A program made the position numbers and the translations under genes. DNA of 61,131 bases, taken from the NCBI RefSeq assembly GCF_016862075.1, contig NZ_BOMG01000120.1, positions 1 to 61,131 on the forward strand, read 5' to 3'. This DNA comes from Actinoplanes couchii. GTDB lineage: Bacteria > Actinomycetota > Actinomycetes > Mycobacteriales > Micromonosporaceae. The notes beneath the pieces were generated by a model. It worked only from the letters and a program-made list of their open reading frames with translations. It ran no database searches and was not told where the DNA came from. Positions 18,322 to 26,840 of this stretch are shown here, in pieces (positions within the stretch are counted from its first letter, which is position 1; every line of letters starts with the position of its first letter).

Positions 18322-20684
18322 GCATGCAGGAGCTCATCGACCGGCCGTGGCCGATCGTCGTCGCGGCGGTCGGCGTGGTGGCGGCGTACACGGCAGGGGC
18401 GATCTGGTTGGGGGTGTGGCGGCATCGGCGGCTGACCGGCGGGGCGCGGTGGGTGACGATCGCGGCGCCGCCGGAGGTGACCGCCACGGCGGCGGCCGGC
18501 TGGTGGACCGGGGTGTCCGGGGTGCTGGCCGGCTCCGGGTGGCGGCGGTGGCTGTTCGGGCTGCCGCACGTGGCGTGGGAGTACCGGTGGGCGGGGCGCA
18601 CGTTGACGATCCGGGTGTGGGTGCCCGGGACGGTGCCCGCCGTAATGGTGCAGAACGCGGTGCTCGCGGCGTGGCCGTCGTGCACCGTCACCGTCGGCCC
18701 GGCCGGCGACCCGATCCCCGCCGACGTGGCCGGTCAGGCCGGTGGGGCGTTGTGGCCGCAGCACAGCGAGGCGTTGCCGTTGCGTACCGACCACGACAGC
18801 GACCCGCTGCGGGCGTTGTTGGCGGCGGGCGCCGGGATCCGCGACGGGGAGTTCGCGTGTGTGCAGATCCTGGCCCGCCCGGCGTCGGCCAGGCGGATCC
18901 GGCGGGCCACCCGCCTGGCCGCCAATCCCCGGCCGGGGCCCGGTGTGCTCGTGCAGATCCTGACCGAGCCGGTCCTGTGGCTGCTGGAGGTGCTGCTTCC
19001 GGGTTCGGGCCGCCGCCCGTCGGCAGGCACACGGGCAGGCGTGGGGGTGCGGCTGCGGGATCCGGTGGCCGAGGCCCGGCAGCGGGCGATCGGGGAGAAA
19101 GCCGTCCGGGTGCCGCACTTCGAGATCGCCGTGCGGTACGCCGCCGCCGGTGACACCGGCAGCGGTCAGCGGCTGGGCACGGTGGCCCGCGGGTTCGCCG
19201 CCGCCGCGGCGGCCTACACCCGCCCGAACCGGCTACGGCCACTGCCGATGCGACAGCCGGTGGCGGTGCTGGGCGCACGCCGGTTGAGCCGCGGATTCCT
19301 GGCCACGGTGGAGGAACTCGGGGTCCTGGCCGGGTTGCCGCAGGACCTGGCGGTTCCCGGCTTGGACCGGGCCAGGGCCAAGGCGATGCCCGCGCCGGCG
19401 GCGATCCCGTCCGGCGGGCGCCAGGTGAAGGTGCTCGGCCGGGCCCAGATCGGCGGCCACGCGGTCGGGTTGAACGTGGTCGACTCCCGCCAGCACGTGC
19501 ATGTGATCGGCAAGACCGGCGTCGGCAAGTCGACGCTGCTGCTGAACATGATCATGTCGGATGTGCACGCCGGCCGTGGGGTGGTGGTCATCGACCCGCG
19601 CGGGGACCTGGTCCTGGACGTCCTGGACCGGATCCCCGCGACGATGGCCGACCGGGTGGCGATCATCGACCCGGACCAGCCGAACCCGGCGCACTTCAAC
19701 CCGCTCGACGACGGCGGGGATCCGCATCTGGCGGTGGACAACCTGGTCGGCGTGTTCTCCAAGATCTTCCAACGGCACTGGGGGCCACGCATCGACGACA
19801 CCCTGCGGGTGTCCTGCCTGACGTTGATGCGCGAGCCCGAACCGACGCTGTCGCTGGTGCCGCCGCTGCTCAACGACCGGACCTTCCGCGGCCGGTTCAC
19901 CCACGACCTGTCCGACCCGGAAGGCCTCGGCGGGTTCTGGTCCTGGTACGACGCGATGAACGAGGGCCAGCGGGCACAGGTCATCGGCCCGGTCCTGGCC
20001 CGGCTACGGGCGTTCCTGCTGCGCGACTTCGTCAAGGAGGTCATCGGCACCGCACACACCTCACTGCACCTGGGCAAGATCCTCGACGGCGGGATCCTGC
20101 TGTGCCGGCTACCGAAGGGAATGCTGGGTGAGGACACCGCCCGGATCCTGGGTTCGCTGATCGTGGCCCGGACCTGGCAGGCCGCGATCGCCCGGGCCCG
20201 GCAACCGGAACACCAGCGCCGCGACGCGTCGCTGTACATCGACGAGGCACAGAACTTCCTAAACCTGCCCGGCTCGGTGGAGGACATGCTCGCCGAGGCC
20301 CGCGGCTTCCGCCTCGACCTGGTCCTGGCGCATCAGAACCTGGCCCAGCTACCGCGGGAGACCGCCGACGCGATCTCGGCCAACGCCCGCAGCAAGATCG
20401 TGTTCAACGTCGATCCGGCCGACGCCAAGGACCTCGCCCGGCACACCCTGCCGGAGCTGGACGCCCACGATCTGTCGCATCTCAACGCCTACACGGCGGC
20501 GGCACGGCTGCTGGTGGCCAACCGGGAGATGCCCGCGTTCACGTTCACCACCAACCCACCAGCGGAAGTACGCGGACAAGCAGCGCAGATCCGGGCCCGG
20601 CACGAGCAGCTGCACGCCCGCCCGGGCGGGGAATCGCCGATGCAGCGGGTGGCCCGCCGGGCGATGCGGCGCCGCAACTCCTGA
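18318..20684 (+). CDS. VirD4/TraG-like type IV coupling protein
   Basis: A 788-residue membrane-anchored ATPase that would recruit the DNA substrate to the channel. One N-terminal helix (IVVAAVGVVAAYTAGAIWLG), a long linker domain, then Walker A IGKTGVGKSTLLLNMI at about residue 397, VVVIDPRGDLVLDVLDRIP just after, and Walker B SLYIDEAQNFL at about 638. LVLAHQNLAQLPRETADAI and NARSKIVFNVDPADAKDLAR match the C-terminal motifs of TraG/VirD4 and DUF87-type proteins. It starts at GTG overlapping the VirB4 stop; an ATG two codons later is possible. Last gene of the tight operon. Confidence 0.92.
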   Translation: MSMQELIDRPWPIVVAAVGVVAAYTAGAIWLGVWRHRRLTGGARWVTIAAPPEVTATAAAGWWTGVSGVLAGSGWRRWLFGLPHVAWEYRWAGRTLTIRVWVPGTVPAVMVQNAVLAAWPSCTVTVGPAGDPIPADVAGQAGGALWPQHSEALPLRTDHDSDPLRALLAAGAGIRDGEFACVQILARPASARRIRRATRLAANPRPGPGVLVQILTEPVLWLLEVLLPGSGRRPSAGTRAGVGVRLRDPVAEARQRAIGEKAVRVPHFEIAVRYAAAGDTGSGQRLGTVARGFAAAAAAYTRPNRLRPLPMRQPVAVLGARRLSRGFLATVEELGVLAGLPQDLAVPGLDRARAKAMPAPAAIPSGGRQVKVLGRAQIGGHAVGLNVVDSRQHVHVIGKTGVGKSTLLLNMIMSDVHAGRGVVVIDPRGDLVLDVLDRIPATMADRVAIIDPDQPNPAHFNPLDDGGDPHLAVDNLVGVFSKIFQRHWGPRIDDTLRVSCLTLMREPEPTLSLVPPLLNDRTFRGRFTHDLSDPEGLGGFWSWYDAMNEGQRAQVIGPVLARLRAFLLRDFVKEVIGTAHTSLHLGKILDGGILLCRLPKGMLGEDTARILGSLIVARTWQAAIARARQPEHQRRDASLYIDEAQNFLNLPGSVEDMLAEARGFRLDLVLAHQNLAQLPRETADAISANARSKIVFNVDPADAKDLARHTLPELDAHDLSHLNAYTAAARLLVANREMPAFTFTTNPPAEVRGQAAQIRARHEQLHARPGGESPMQRVARRAMRRRNS

Positions 20685-20877
20685 CAGGGCGGCGTTCAGG
20701 CCGGCAACCGGGACGGCGTACGGGCCGGCGCCTGCCCGGGTGGTGAAACGCCGACCCGAACGCCGCCGCCACCGTCCATTGTCAGGCCGCTGACCCGCGG
20801 GAACAGGGTTTTACCGGTTTCGGCCGGACAGCCGGACTCCCCTGTCCGGGGAGATCCTTCTCTGAGGGGACGACCTC

Positions 20878-21762
20878 ATGCCTCCATGGCTGCAACAGAT
20901 TCTCGAGTTCTACGCCCACCTGACCCCACGAGACCAGGCGATGCTCGGCATGCTGGACGAACACCGGGCACTGACCAGCGACCAGATCAGCCGCCTGTAC
21001 TTCACCGCGACACGCACCTGCCAGACCCGGCTGCTGCACCTGATGCGACTCGGGCTGCTGCAACGATTCCGGTACGCCCGCGTCGGCGGCGGCTCGTACC
21101 CCTGGCACTGGGCGCTGGGCCTGTACGGTGCCCGGTTCGTCGCCGGCGGGCAGGGCCGGCCGATGCCCAGCGAACACGCCCACCGTGACCAGCTGCTGCG
21201 GTTGAGCAGCTACGTCAACCTGCAACATCTGACGGCCACCAACGAGTTCGGGGTCCAACTGTTCCATCACGCCCGCACCGACCCGCAGGCGCGGCTGGTG
21301 CGGTGGTGGTCCGAACGTACCGCGACCGCCCGGTTCCGGGGCATCCGCCCGGACGCCCACGGCCTGTGGCAGCACCACGACCGCCTCGCCGGCTGGTTCC
21401 TGGAATGCGACATGGGCACCGAGTCCCTGCCCCGCCTGATCGGCAAACTGCAGGCCTACGAGGACCTGGCCCACCGCGACGGCCCGGCGTACCCGGTGCT
21501 GTTCTGGCTGCCCGGGCCGGTCCGCGAGGCCAACCTGCAGCAGGAACTACGCCGCTACCGGCCGGGAATACCGGTGGCCACCGCCGTGCACGGCAGCGAC
21601 CCGGCCGGGGCGGTGTGGCTGCTCGCCGACGGCCGGCAGCGGCTGCACCTGGCCGACCTGCCCAGCGACCACGGCCGGCCGGTGGCGGGCAATCCCAACT
21701 TCGTCGACGGCCACCTGGACCTGGCAGGACCTGTCAGCGCTGGTCACGACCCTCTGACGTGA
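20878..21762 (+). CDS. Replication-relaxation family protein
   Basis: A 294-residue protein with an N-terminal winged-helix-like segment (LTPRDQAMLGMLDEHRALTS then DQISRLYF and CQTRLLHLMRLGLLQRF) typical of the replication-relaxation family found on actinobacterial plasmids and integrative elements. The C-terminal part has the usual W...ECDMGTESL-x-RLIGKLQAYEDL motif with acidic residues resembling a nuclease-like core. Its presence beside transfer genes supports a mobile-element origin. It follows a 193-bp gap and has GAGGGGAC upstream of the ATG. Exact biochemical role is not established for the family. Confidence 0.8.
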   Translation: MPPWLQQILEFYAHLTPRDQAMLGMLDEHRALTSDQISRLYFTATRTCQTRLLHLMRLGLLQRFRYARVGGGSYPWHWALGLYGARFVAGGQGRPMPSEHAHRDQLLRLSSYVNLQHLTATNEFGVQLFHHARTDPQARLVRWWSERTATARFRGIRPDAHGLWQHHDRLAGWFLECDMGTESLPRLIGKLQAYEDLAHRDGPAYPVLFWLPGPVREANLQQELRRYRPGIPVATAVHGSDPAGAVWLLADGRQRLHLADLPSDHGRPVAGNPNFVDGHLDLAGPVSAGHDPLT

Positions 21763-21946
21763 CTGCTCGGCACGGGGATCTGTCAGGTCGGGTGGTTAGC
21801 GTGCGGGCACATCCTTTTTTGTTGCCGCACCCCCTGTCCCGTCGCCTCTCTGCGACACCACATGCCCACCTCTTCGGTCGGCTGGTGTCCGCCCCGCGAC
21901 GGCTTCGGTGGCAACACCCTGCCCGTGCTGCGTAAGGAGCACCCGC

Positions 21947-22675
21947 ATGTCCACCGTGCGTACCGTCATCGTCTGCTCACCGGACGACCAACTACTCGAC
22001 TGGTTCAGTGCCTCGGAGATCCTCGAGGACCTCCACCTACCGTCCGGTTCACCGGACACCATGTTCCCGGTCCGGCGGCGCCGCATCATCGGCTGGTTCA
22101 CCCGCTGGTCGGCCCGCCACCTGATCGGCGCCACCCGCCGTTGCGGTGCGGTCGTACAAGCCGCGGGAGGCCGCCGCAGCCGCCTGGACGCGACCACCGC
22201 GATCAAGGCTGCCAATGCGGCCGCCCTCACGCGGTGGAACATGTGGCAGCTGGTGGTGCGGGGTACTGCGCCGGCACGGCCGTGGGCGGAGATGCTGACC
22301 CACGCCGAACAGACAGCCCGCGCGGCCAAGCGCGGCCGGTCCGGTAAGCCGGTCACGGTCGACGTCGCGCAGTTGCGGCGCCGGTTCGAGGCTCAGCCGC
22401 GGGTGCTGGCCATCATGGCCTACAACACCCACCCGCGGGCCCAGGTCGTCCTCGACCTGGACGAGCTGGACGCCTACCAGGCCGGGCAGACGACCTACGC
22501 CGCGCTGCACTGGCGGCGGGCGGCCTTCGGCGACATGGTCGTCACCTGCGGACGACGGCTGATCGAGCCGCGGTCGGCATCGCTGGCCGACCGGCTGCGG
22601 TTCTACGCCGAAGCCGGTTCCTACCTGGACAGCCTGCCGAAACACCACCAGGTGATGGCCGTCCGGCTCCACTGA
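21947..22675 (+). CDS. Hypothetical island protein
   Basis: A 242-residue soluble protein of no family I recognise. The ATG at 21947 is chosen for its strong TAAGGAG site; the frame extends 13 codons upstream. It has an Arg-rich N-terminal third (FPVRRRRIIGWFTRWSARHL), a central stretch that could bind nucleic acid, and a C-terminal helical part. It lies among the transfer-associated genes and shares their base composition, so it is probably an accessory gene of the element. Confidence 0.6.
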   Translation: MSTVRTVIVCSPDDQLLDWFSASEILEDLHLPSGSPDTMFPVRRRRIIGWFTRWSARHLIGATRRCGAVVQAAGGRRSRLDATTAIKAANAAALTRWNMWQLVVRGTAPARPWAEMLTHAEQTARAAKRGRSGKPVTVDVAQLRRRFEAQPRVLAIMAYNTHPRAQVVLDLDELDAYQAGQTTYAALHWRRAAFGDMVVTCGRRLIEPRSASLADRLRFYAEAGSYLDSLPKHHQVMAVRLH

Positions 22676-22688
22676 ACCACCATCACCT

Positions 22689-22722
22689 CGAACAGCCGAC
22701 CGCACCCGCGGTCGGCTGTTCG
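22689..22722 (+). terminator. 13-bp hairpin after hypothetical gene
   Basis: CGAACAGCCGACC pairs perfectly with its complement across an 8-nt loop, 13 bp after the preceding stop and 47 bp before the next start. There is no T-tract; it could terminate or process the message. Confidence 0.55.
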
Positions 22723-22769
22723 CCGTTCCACGCCCCGGTCGCCCGGGCTTCACGAACAGGAGAAACCCG

Positions 22770-23510
22770 TTGTCGTACGATCCCTCGCTGGTCGCCATCG
22801 CCGCGGCCACCAACGACGCACTACCCGAACCACTGTGGCTGCGCGAAACCCCCACCGACGACGACCCCGTCACCCAGATCGCCGCCGCACTCGGCCGGGC
22901 CGCCGTCACCTTCGACACCGACGCCCGGGACCTGGCCACCATCTTCGGTGACCTCGCCGTCGCCGGCGGCCGGCACCTGACCACCGTCCTGGAACGGGCA
23001 ACCGTGCAACACGACAACCTGCCCGCCGCCCTGACCGGCCTGGCGATACGCCTGGACCGGTTCGACCGCAGCCGGGAACACCTGCTCACCCTGTACGCGA
23101 TGTGGCGCCGGCACCGGCCGATCACCCTCGAAGCGCGCCGCCAGCATCTGCTGCTGCGCCCGTACGAGCCCCGCTGCGGGATGGCCGAACTGACCACCGA
23201 CGAATCCCGGCTGGCCTGGTGGGTCTGCCCGGACCGGGTCGCCGCCGACGCCTTCGCGATCCCGTCCCGGACCCGGTCGCTGGTCGGCAGCATCTGGCAC
23301 AGCCAGCAGGGCTGGCAGGTCACCGCGTTCACCGACCCCCACCACCTGGCCGGCGCCGGGCACCTGGTCCACCAACTGCCGCCGGCTGACACCCAGGACG
23401 CCGCCTGCCGATCGCTGCTGCGCTGGTGGCACTGGTGGGACTCCCCCGGCTGGGAGAACCGGACCCCGGCCGACCTCAGCGCCGCCGACCGCGCGGCCCT
23501 GGCCGACTGA
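22770..23510 (+). CDS. Hypothetical island protein
   Basis: A 246-residue soluble protein, family not recognised. The TTG start is preceded by ACAGGAGAAACCCG, which contains a good ribosome site. The first 110 residues are mainly helical (IFGDLAVAGGRHLTTVLERA). The rest is mixed and Trp-rich (SLLRWWHWWDSPGW), suggesting a compact globular domain. It sits 26 bp before a zinc-ribbon-like gene in the same direction, so the two are likely co-transcribed. Confidence 0.55.
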   Translation: MSYDPSLVAIAAATNDALPEPLWLRETPTDDDPVTQIAAALGRAAVTFDTDARDLATIFGDLAVAGGRHLTTVLERATVQHDNLPAALTGLAIRLDRFDRSREHLLTLYAMWRRHRPITLEARRQHLLLRPYEPRCGMAELTTDESRLAWWVCPDRVAADAFAIPSRTRSLVGSIWHSQQGWQVTAFTDPHHLAGAGHLVHQLPPADTQDAACRSLLRWWHWWDSPGWENRTPADLSAADRAALAD

Positions 23511-23536
23511 ACTCATCGACAAGGAGGACCTACCTC

Positions 23537-23917
23537 GTGGACATCAACCCGCCGTACCCGCCGCAAGGCCGCAGCGCTGCCGGCCGGCCCAAGGTGTGCC
23601 GCAGCTGCCAGGACCGGATGCCGGCCGTGTGTGACGGCTGCGGACAGAAGACCCCGTCCTACTGCATCCGGTGCCGGCCGAACCGCGACCGGCCCACCGT
23701 CGACAGCGGCGCGAACCTCGACGACGCGATCGGCCGGATGATGCGCACCCAGCCGCTGCCCGGCTTCGCCGGTATCACCGGCTGGACCGCCGGCCGCGCC
23801 GCCGTCCACCTGCCCGGCCACACCCCGGCTGCCATCCTGGCCGCCCTGCGCCGCCTCACCGCCCGCGGTGACGCCGTCCTGATCGGCGACAACCCGGAAC
23901 GCTACCGGCCCAACTAG
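23537..23917 (+). CDS. Small protein with Cys-rich zinc-ribbon-like motif
   Basis: A 126-residue protein beginning at GTG 23537 with AAGGAGG upstream. Residues about 19-50 hold CRSC...CDGC...CIRC, three CxxC pairs that would bind zinc. The C-terminal half (LDDAIGRMMRTQPLPGFAGI and HTPAAILAALRRLTARGDAV) looks like a small winged-helix DNA-binding domain, with DNPERYRPN as its wing. A transcription or replication accessory of the element is plausible but inferred from this layout only. The frame extends upstream into the previous gene, where it is only a shadow. Confidence 0.65.
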   Translation: MDINPPYPPQGRSAAGRPKVCRSCQDRMPAVCDGCGQKTPSYCIRCRPNRDRPTVDSGANLDDAIGRMMRTQPLPGFAGITGWTAGRAAVHLPGHTPAAILAALRRLTARGDAVLIGDNPERYRPN

Positions 23918-23981
23918 CCACCGCTCCCCCACGTTCCTCGACCTTCTGGCCGTCGCCCGGCCACCGCGCGAACCCGCGCAC

Positions 23982-24012
23982 CCCGGGCACGGCCTGCATG
24001 GCCGTGCCCGGG
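23982..24012 (+). terminator. Perfect 13-bp hairpin before the DprA-like gene
   Basis: CCCGGGCACGGCC pairs exactly with its complement around TGCAT. It lies 32 bp upstream of the DprA-like start and 64 bp after the zinc-ribbon gene, so it could end the upstream message or attenuate the downstream one. Confidence 0.6.
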
Positions 24013-24044
24013 ACTCCCCCTTTGATTCCCGGAAGGAACCCCCT

Positions 24045-24905
24045 GTGACCACCAACGAACGACTCGCCCGAGTCGCCCTGACCTACCTCACCGGTCCCGG
24101 CGACCCGCGCACCCACCACCTGGTCGACAGCGAAGGCCCCATCGCCGCCTACCGGTTACTGAACGGCAACCGTTCCGATTGGACGGAAACCCCGGCGGCC
24201 CGCCGCGCCCGGATCGCGCTGCGCCGCACCGACGACCGGCTGCTGATCCCCGGCGAACCCGGCTGGCCGCACACCCTCGACCTGGCCGCCGACACCCCGG
24301 AACACGACTTCGTGCCGCCGCTCGCGCTCTGGGCCCACGGCACCGCCGACCTACCGACCGCCCTGACCCGAGCGGTCACCATCACCGGCGCACGCGCCGC
24401 CACCGCCTACGGCGTCACCGTCGCCACCGACATAGCCTCCGGCTGCGCCCGCAACGGCTGGACCGTCGTCGCCGGCGGCGGATTCGGGATCGACGCCGCC
24501 GCCCACCGCGCCGCCCTGGCCGACGATACGGTGACGGTCGCCGTCCTGGCCGGCGGCATCGACCGCTGGTACCCCGCCGGCCACAACGCACTCTTCGACC
24601 GAATCGCCCAGCACGGGCTGCTGCTCACCGAAGCACCGCCCGGCACCGACCCGACCCGGCCCCGATTCCAGGCACGCCAGCGTCTGCTGGCAGCGCTCAC
24701 CATCGGCACGGTGCTGGTCGAAGCCGCCCCGCGCAGCCTCAGCGTCACCACCCTGACCACCGCCATGACCCTCGGACGCGCCGCGATGGCCGTACCCGGA
24801 CCGGTCACCTCAGCCCTGTCAGTGGCCTGCCACCGCATGCTGCGCGACCCGCGCGTCCTACTGGTCACCGACGCCGCCGACGTCCTCAACGTCATCGACT
24901 CCTAG
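24045..24905 (+). CDS. DprA/Smf-like DNA-processing protein
   Basis: A 286-residue protein with the DprA Rossmann-like fold. After a helical N-terminal region comes the typical VTITGARAATAYGVTVATDI, then VVAGGGFGIDAAAHRAAL, TVAVLAGGIDRWYPAGHNAL, and a divergent form of the F-P-x-R-N-R-x-x-A-G-L motif (PRFQARQRLLAALTIGTVLV). DprA loads RecA onto incoming single-stranded DNA in transformation. A copy inside a conjugation module suggests a role in processing transferred strands, which is inference. GTG start with GGAAGGA upstream. Shorter than housekeeping DprA, lacking a C-terminal winged helix. Confidence 0.85.
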   Translation: MTTNERLARVALTYLTGPGDPRTHHLVDSEGPIAAYRLLNGNRSDWTETPAARRARIALRRTDDRLLIPGEPGWPHTLDLAADTPEHDFVPPLALWAHGTADLPTALTRAVTITGARAATAYGVTVATDIASGCARNGWTVVAGGGFGIDAAAHRAALADDTVTVAVLAGGIDRWYPAGHNALFDRIAQHGLLLTEAPPGTDPTRPRFQARQRLLAALTIGTVLVEAAPRSLSVTTLTTAMTLGRAAMAVPGPVTSALSVACHRMLRDPRVLLVTDAADVLNVIDS

Positions 24906-24999
24906 CTGAGGGGCGGCTTTCCGTGGACCCGCCGATGAGAAATCATCCGCCGCGTCGTCAGTTCTGTTAGCTTTTCGCACCGGTGGAAGGATTACCGAC

Positions 25000-25998
25000 G
25001 TGACCGACGCTGGGCCGCTGGGCGCCGACGACACCACATTCCTCGCGGCGGTCCGTTCCGGCGACCCGGCGCGGTTCGCACGAATGACCGAGCGCCACCG
25101 GCGTGAGCTGCAGGTGCACTGCTATCGGATGCTCGCGAACTACGAGGACGCCCAGGACCTGACGCAGGAGACGTTCCTTCGGGCATGGAACAAGCGGGAG
25201 ACGTTCCAGGGGCACGCGGCGCTGCGAACCTGGCTGTACCGGATCGCGACGAACGCCTGCCTCGACTTCCTGGAGAAACGCAACGACCGCACCCCCGTAC
25301 CGTCCGGACTGACGGAGTTCGGCTCCGAAGTGCTGTACCTGCAGCCGTACCCCGACCACATGCTGCCGGAGGAGTCGGTGGTGGCACGGGAGACGATCGA
25401 GCTGGCGTTCATCGTCGCGGTCCAGCACCTGCCGCCACGGCAGCGGGCGGTGTTCATCCTGCGTGACGTCCTCGGCTGGCCGGCAACCAAGGCCGCCGGC
25501 GCCCTCGAACTGAGCGTCGCGTCGGTGACCAGCGCGCTACAGCGGGCCCGCGTGACGATGCGCGGGCAGTTACCCGGGCGCCGCCTCGACTGGCGCAGCC
25601 CCGCCGCCCACGAGTTGTCGCCCGGCGAACGCGCCGTGGTGCAGTCGTACATCGACGCCCACGAACGCAACGATCTCCACAAGCTGACCTCCCTGCTGCG
25701 CGACGACCTGCACTTCGTGATGCTGCCCGAGGCAGGCACCTCGAGCGTCACGGCCCGGGACGCCGTGGACGGCTGGGTCTCCGGCGGGCTCTTCCAGCCC
25801 GGCCACGACGACTGGCGCGGTGTCACCACGATGGTCAACCACACGCCGGCCGCCGCGCTCTACCTGCGTACCCCCGGCGACCCGAACCACCGGCTGTCCG
25901 CCATCGCGGTCCTGAACATCGTCGACGGGAAGATCGCCGAGCTCACCGGGTTCGACGCCACCGGCAAACCGTGGCTCGGCCTGCCGGAGACGCTGTGA
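25000..25998 (+). CDS. ECF sigma factor with C-terminal SnoaL-like domain
   Basis: A 332-residue extracytoplasmic-function sigma factor. Region 2 covers about 12-85 (ARMTERHRRELQVHCYRMLA and NYEDAQDLTQETFLRAW, the RNA polymerase-binding helix and -10-recognition part). Region 4 covers about 130-195 (LPPRQRAVFILRDVLGWPAT with the recognition helix VASVTSALQRARVTM). Residues 205-330 form a SnoaL/NTF2-like domain (VVQSYIDAHERNDLHKLTSL ... GKIAELTGFDATGKPW), as in SigG- and SigJ-like ECF groups, where it replaces a classical anti-sigma factor. It is convergent with the DHFR-like gene, with stops abutting. Confidence 0.92.
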   Translation: MTDAGPLGADDTTFLAAVRSGDPARFARMTERHRRELQVHCYRMLANYEDAQDLTQETFLRAWNKRETFQGHAALRTWLYRIATNACLDFLEKRNDRTPVPSGLTEFGSEVLYLQPYPDHMLPEESVVARETIELAFIVAVQHLPPRQRAVFILRDVLGWPATKAAGALELSVASVTSALQRARVTMRGQLPGRRLDWRSPAAHELSPGERAVVQSYIDAHERNDLHKLTSLLRDDLHFVMLPEAGTSSVTARDAVDGWVSGGLFQPGHDDWRGVTTMVNHTPAAALYLRTPGDPNHRLSAIAVLNIVDGKIAELTGFDATGKPWLGLPETL

Positions 25999-26586
25999 TC
26001 ATCGCCTTGTCTCGTACCGGGTCAGCAGCACCCCACCCGGAAACGTCCGGGTCTCCACCAGGGTCAGCTTCACCCAGCTGTCCAGCACGGTGAAGAACGG
26101 CGTTCCCCCGCCCACCAGGACCGGGTGAGTGACCAGCAGGTACTCGTCGATCAGCCCGGCACGCATCGCCGCACCGGCGAGCGTCGCGCCGACGATGTCC
26201 ATCCGGCCGGTGCCCTCGGTCTTGAGCCGGGTGATCTCAGGGACCGCGTCCCCGGCGACCAGGCGCGTGTTCCCGTCGACCGTGTCGACGGTCGAGGAGA
26301 ACACCACCTTGGGCATGTCCCGCCAGCGGCGGGCGTACTCGATCTCCGCCGTCGTGGCGCCGGGCCTCCGGTCGGCGGTAGGCCAGTGGGAGCTCATCCC
26401 CTCCCACACCTTGCGCCCGTACAGCGCCAGGTCCGTCGCCGCCACCCGATCGGACCACCACTGAAACAGCTCGTCGCCGGGCGACGAGTCCGGTCCGTCA
26501 CCCCCACTCCAGCCGAGGTCGTCGCCGGGCGCGGCGATGTAGCCGTCCAGGGTGACGTTCATGCCGAAGGTCACTGTGCGCATCAT
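25999..26586 (-). CDS. DHFR-like dihydrofolate reductase-family protein
   Basis: A 195-residue cytoplasmic oxidoreductase of the RibD C-terminal/DHFR superfamily. Signatures: VTFGMNVTLDGYIAAPGDDL at the start, LALYGRKVWEGMSSHWP (cofactor loop), KVVFSSTVDTVDGNTRLVAG, and MDIVGATLAGAAMRAGLIDE then HPVLVGGGTPFF. Homologues of this YwjB/YyaP type are common next to ECF sigma factor genes of the SnoaL class, and here the two genes are convergent with no gap. Substrate unknown. It is unrelated in sequence detail to the reductase at the left edge, which has a different glycine motif. Confidence 0.88.
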   Translation of the reverse strand: MMRTVTFGMNVTLDGYIAAPGDDLGWSGGDGPDSSPGDELFQWWSDRVAATDLALYGRKVWEGMSSHWPTADRRPGATTAEIEYARRWRDMPKVVFSSTVDTVDGNTRLVAGDAVPEITRLKTEGTGRMDIVGATLAGAAMRAGLIDEYLLVTHPVLVGGGTPFFTVLDSWVKLTLVETRTFPGGVLLTRYETRR

Positions 26587-26764
26587 TCCAGCCTCTCGTG
26601 GGTCGGTCTTCCCACATACCGACGGGCTCGGCGCGAGAACCTAATCGGTGCGCGCCGACTGCGGTGGCGGTGCCAGCCACCCGGGCACGCCGTTCACTGC
26701 CGGCCGTGCCACGAGCGTACGACCAGCTGATCTTGAAGTTGAAAAACAGCCGATAACCCCCTCC

Positions 26765-26812
26765 GCTCTGGTGTGCCTCCCCTCCCCCGGGCGGCACACC
26801 AGAGCCCTTTTT
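26765..26812 (+). terminator. Intrinsic terminator upstream of hydrolase gene
   Basis: GCTCTGGTGTGCC and its exact complement enclose a C-rich loop and are followed by CCTTTTT. It is one of the few terminators here with a proper T-tract. It lies only 28 bp before the hydrolase start, in the same direction, with no gene between it and the convergent DHFR gene. It may therefore be a leader attenuator. Confidence 0.8.
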
Positions 26813-26840
26813 CGTGTCCCGATCAGGAAGGAGCCAGGTC

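Noticed and set aside
26590..26760. ydaO-type (c-di-AMP) riboswitch upstream of the hydrolase
   Set aside because: Such riboswitches often precede actinobacterial wall hydrolases, but I could not recognise the conserved core here; only the terminator is supported.
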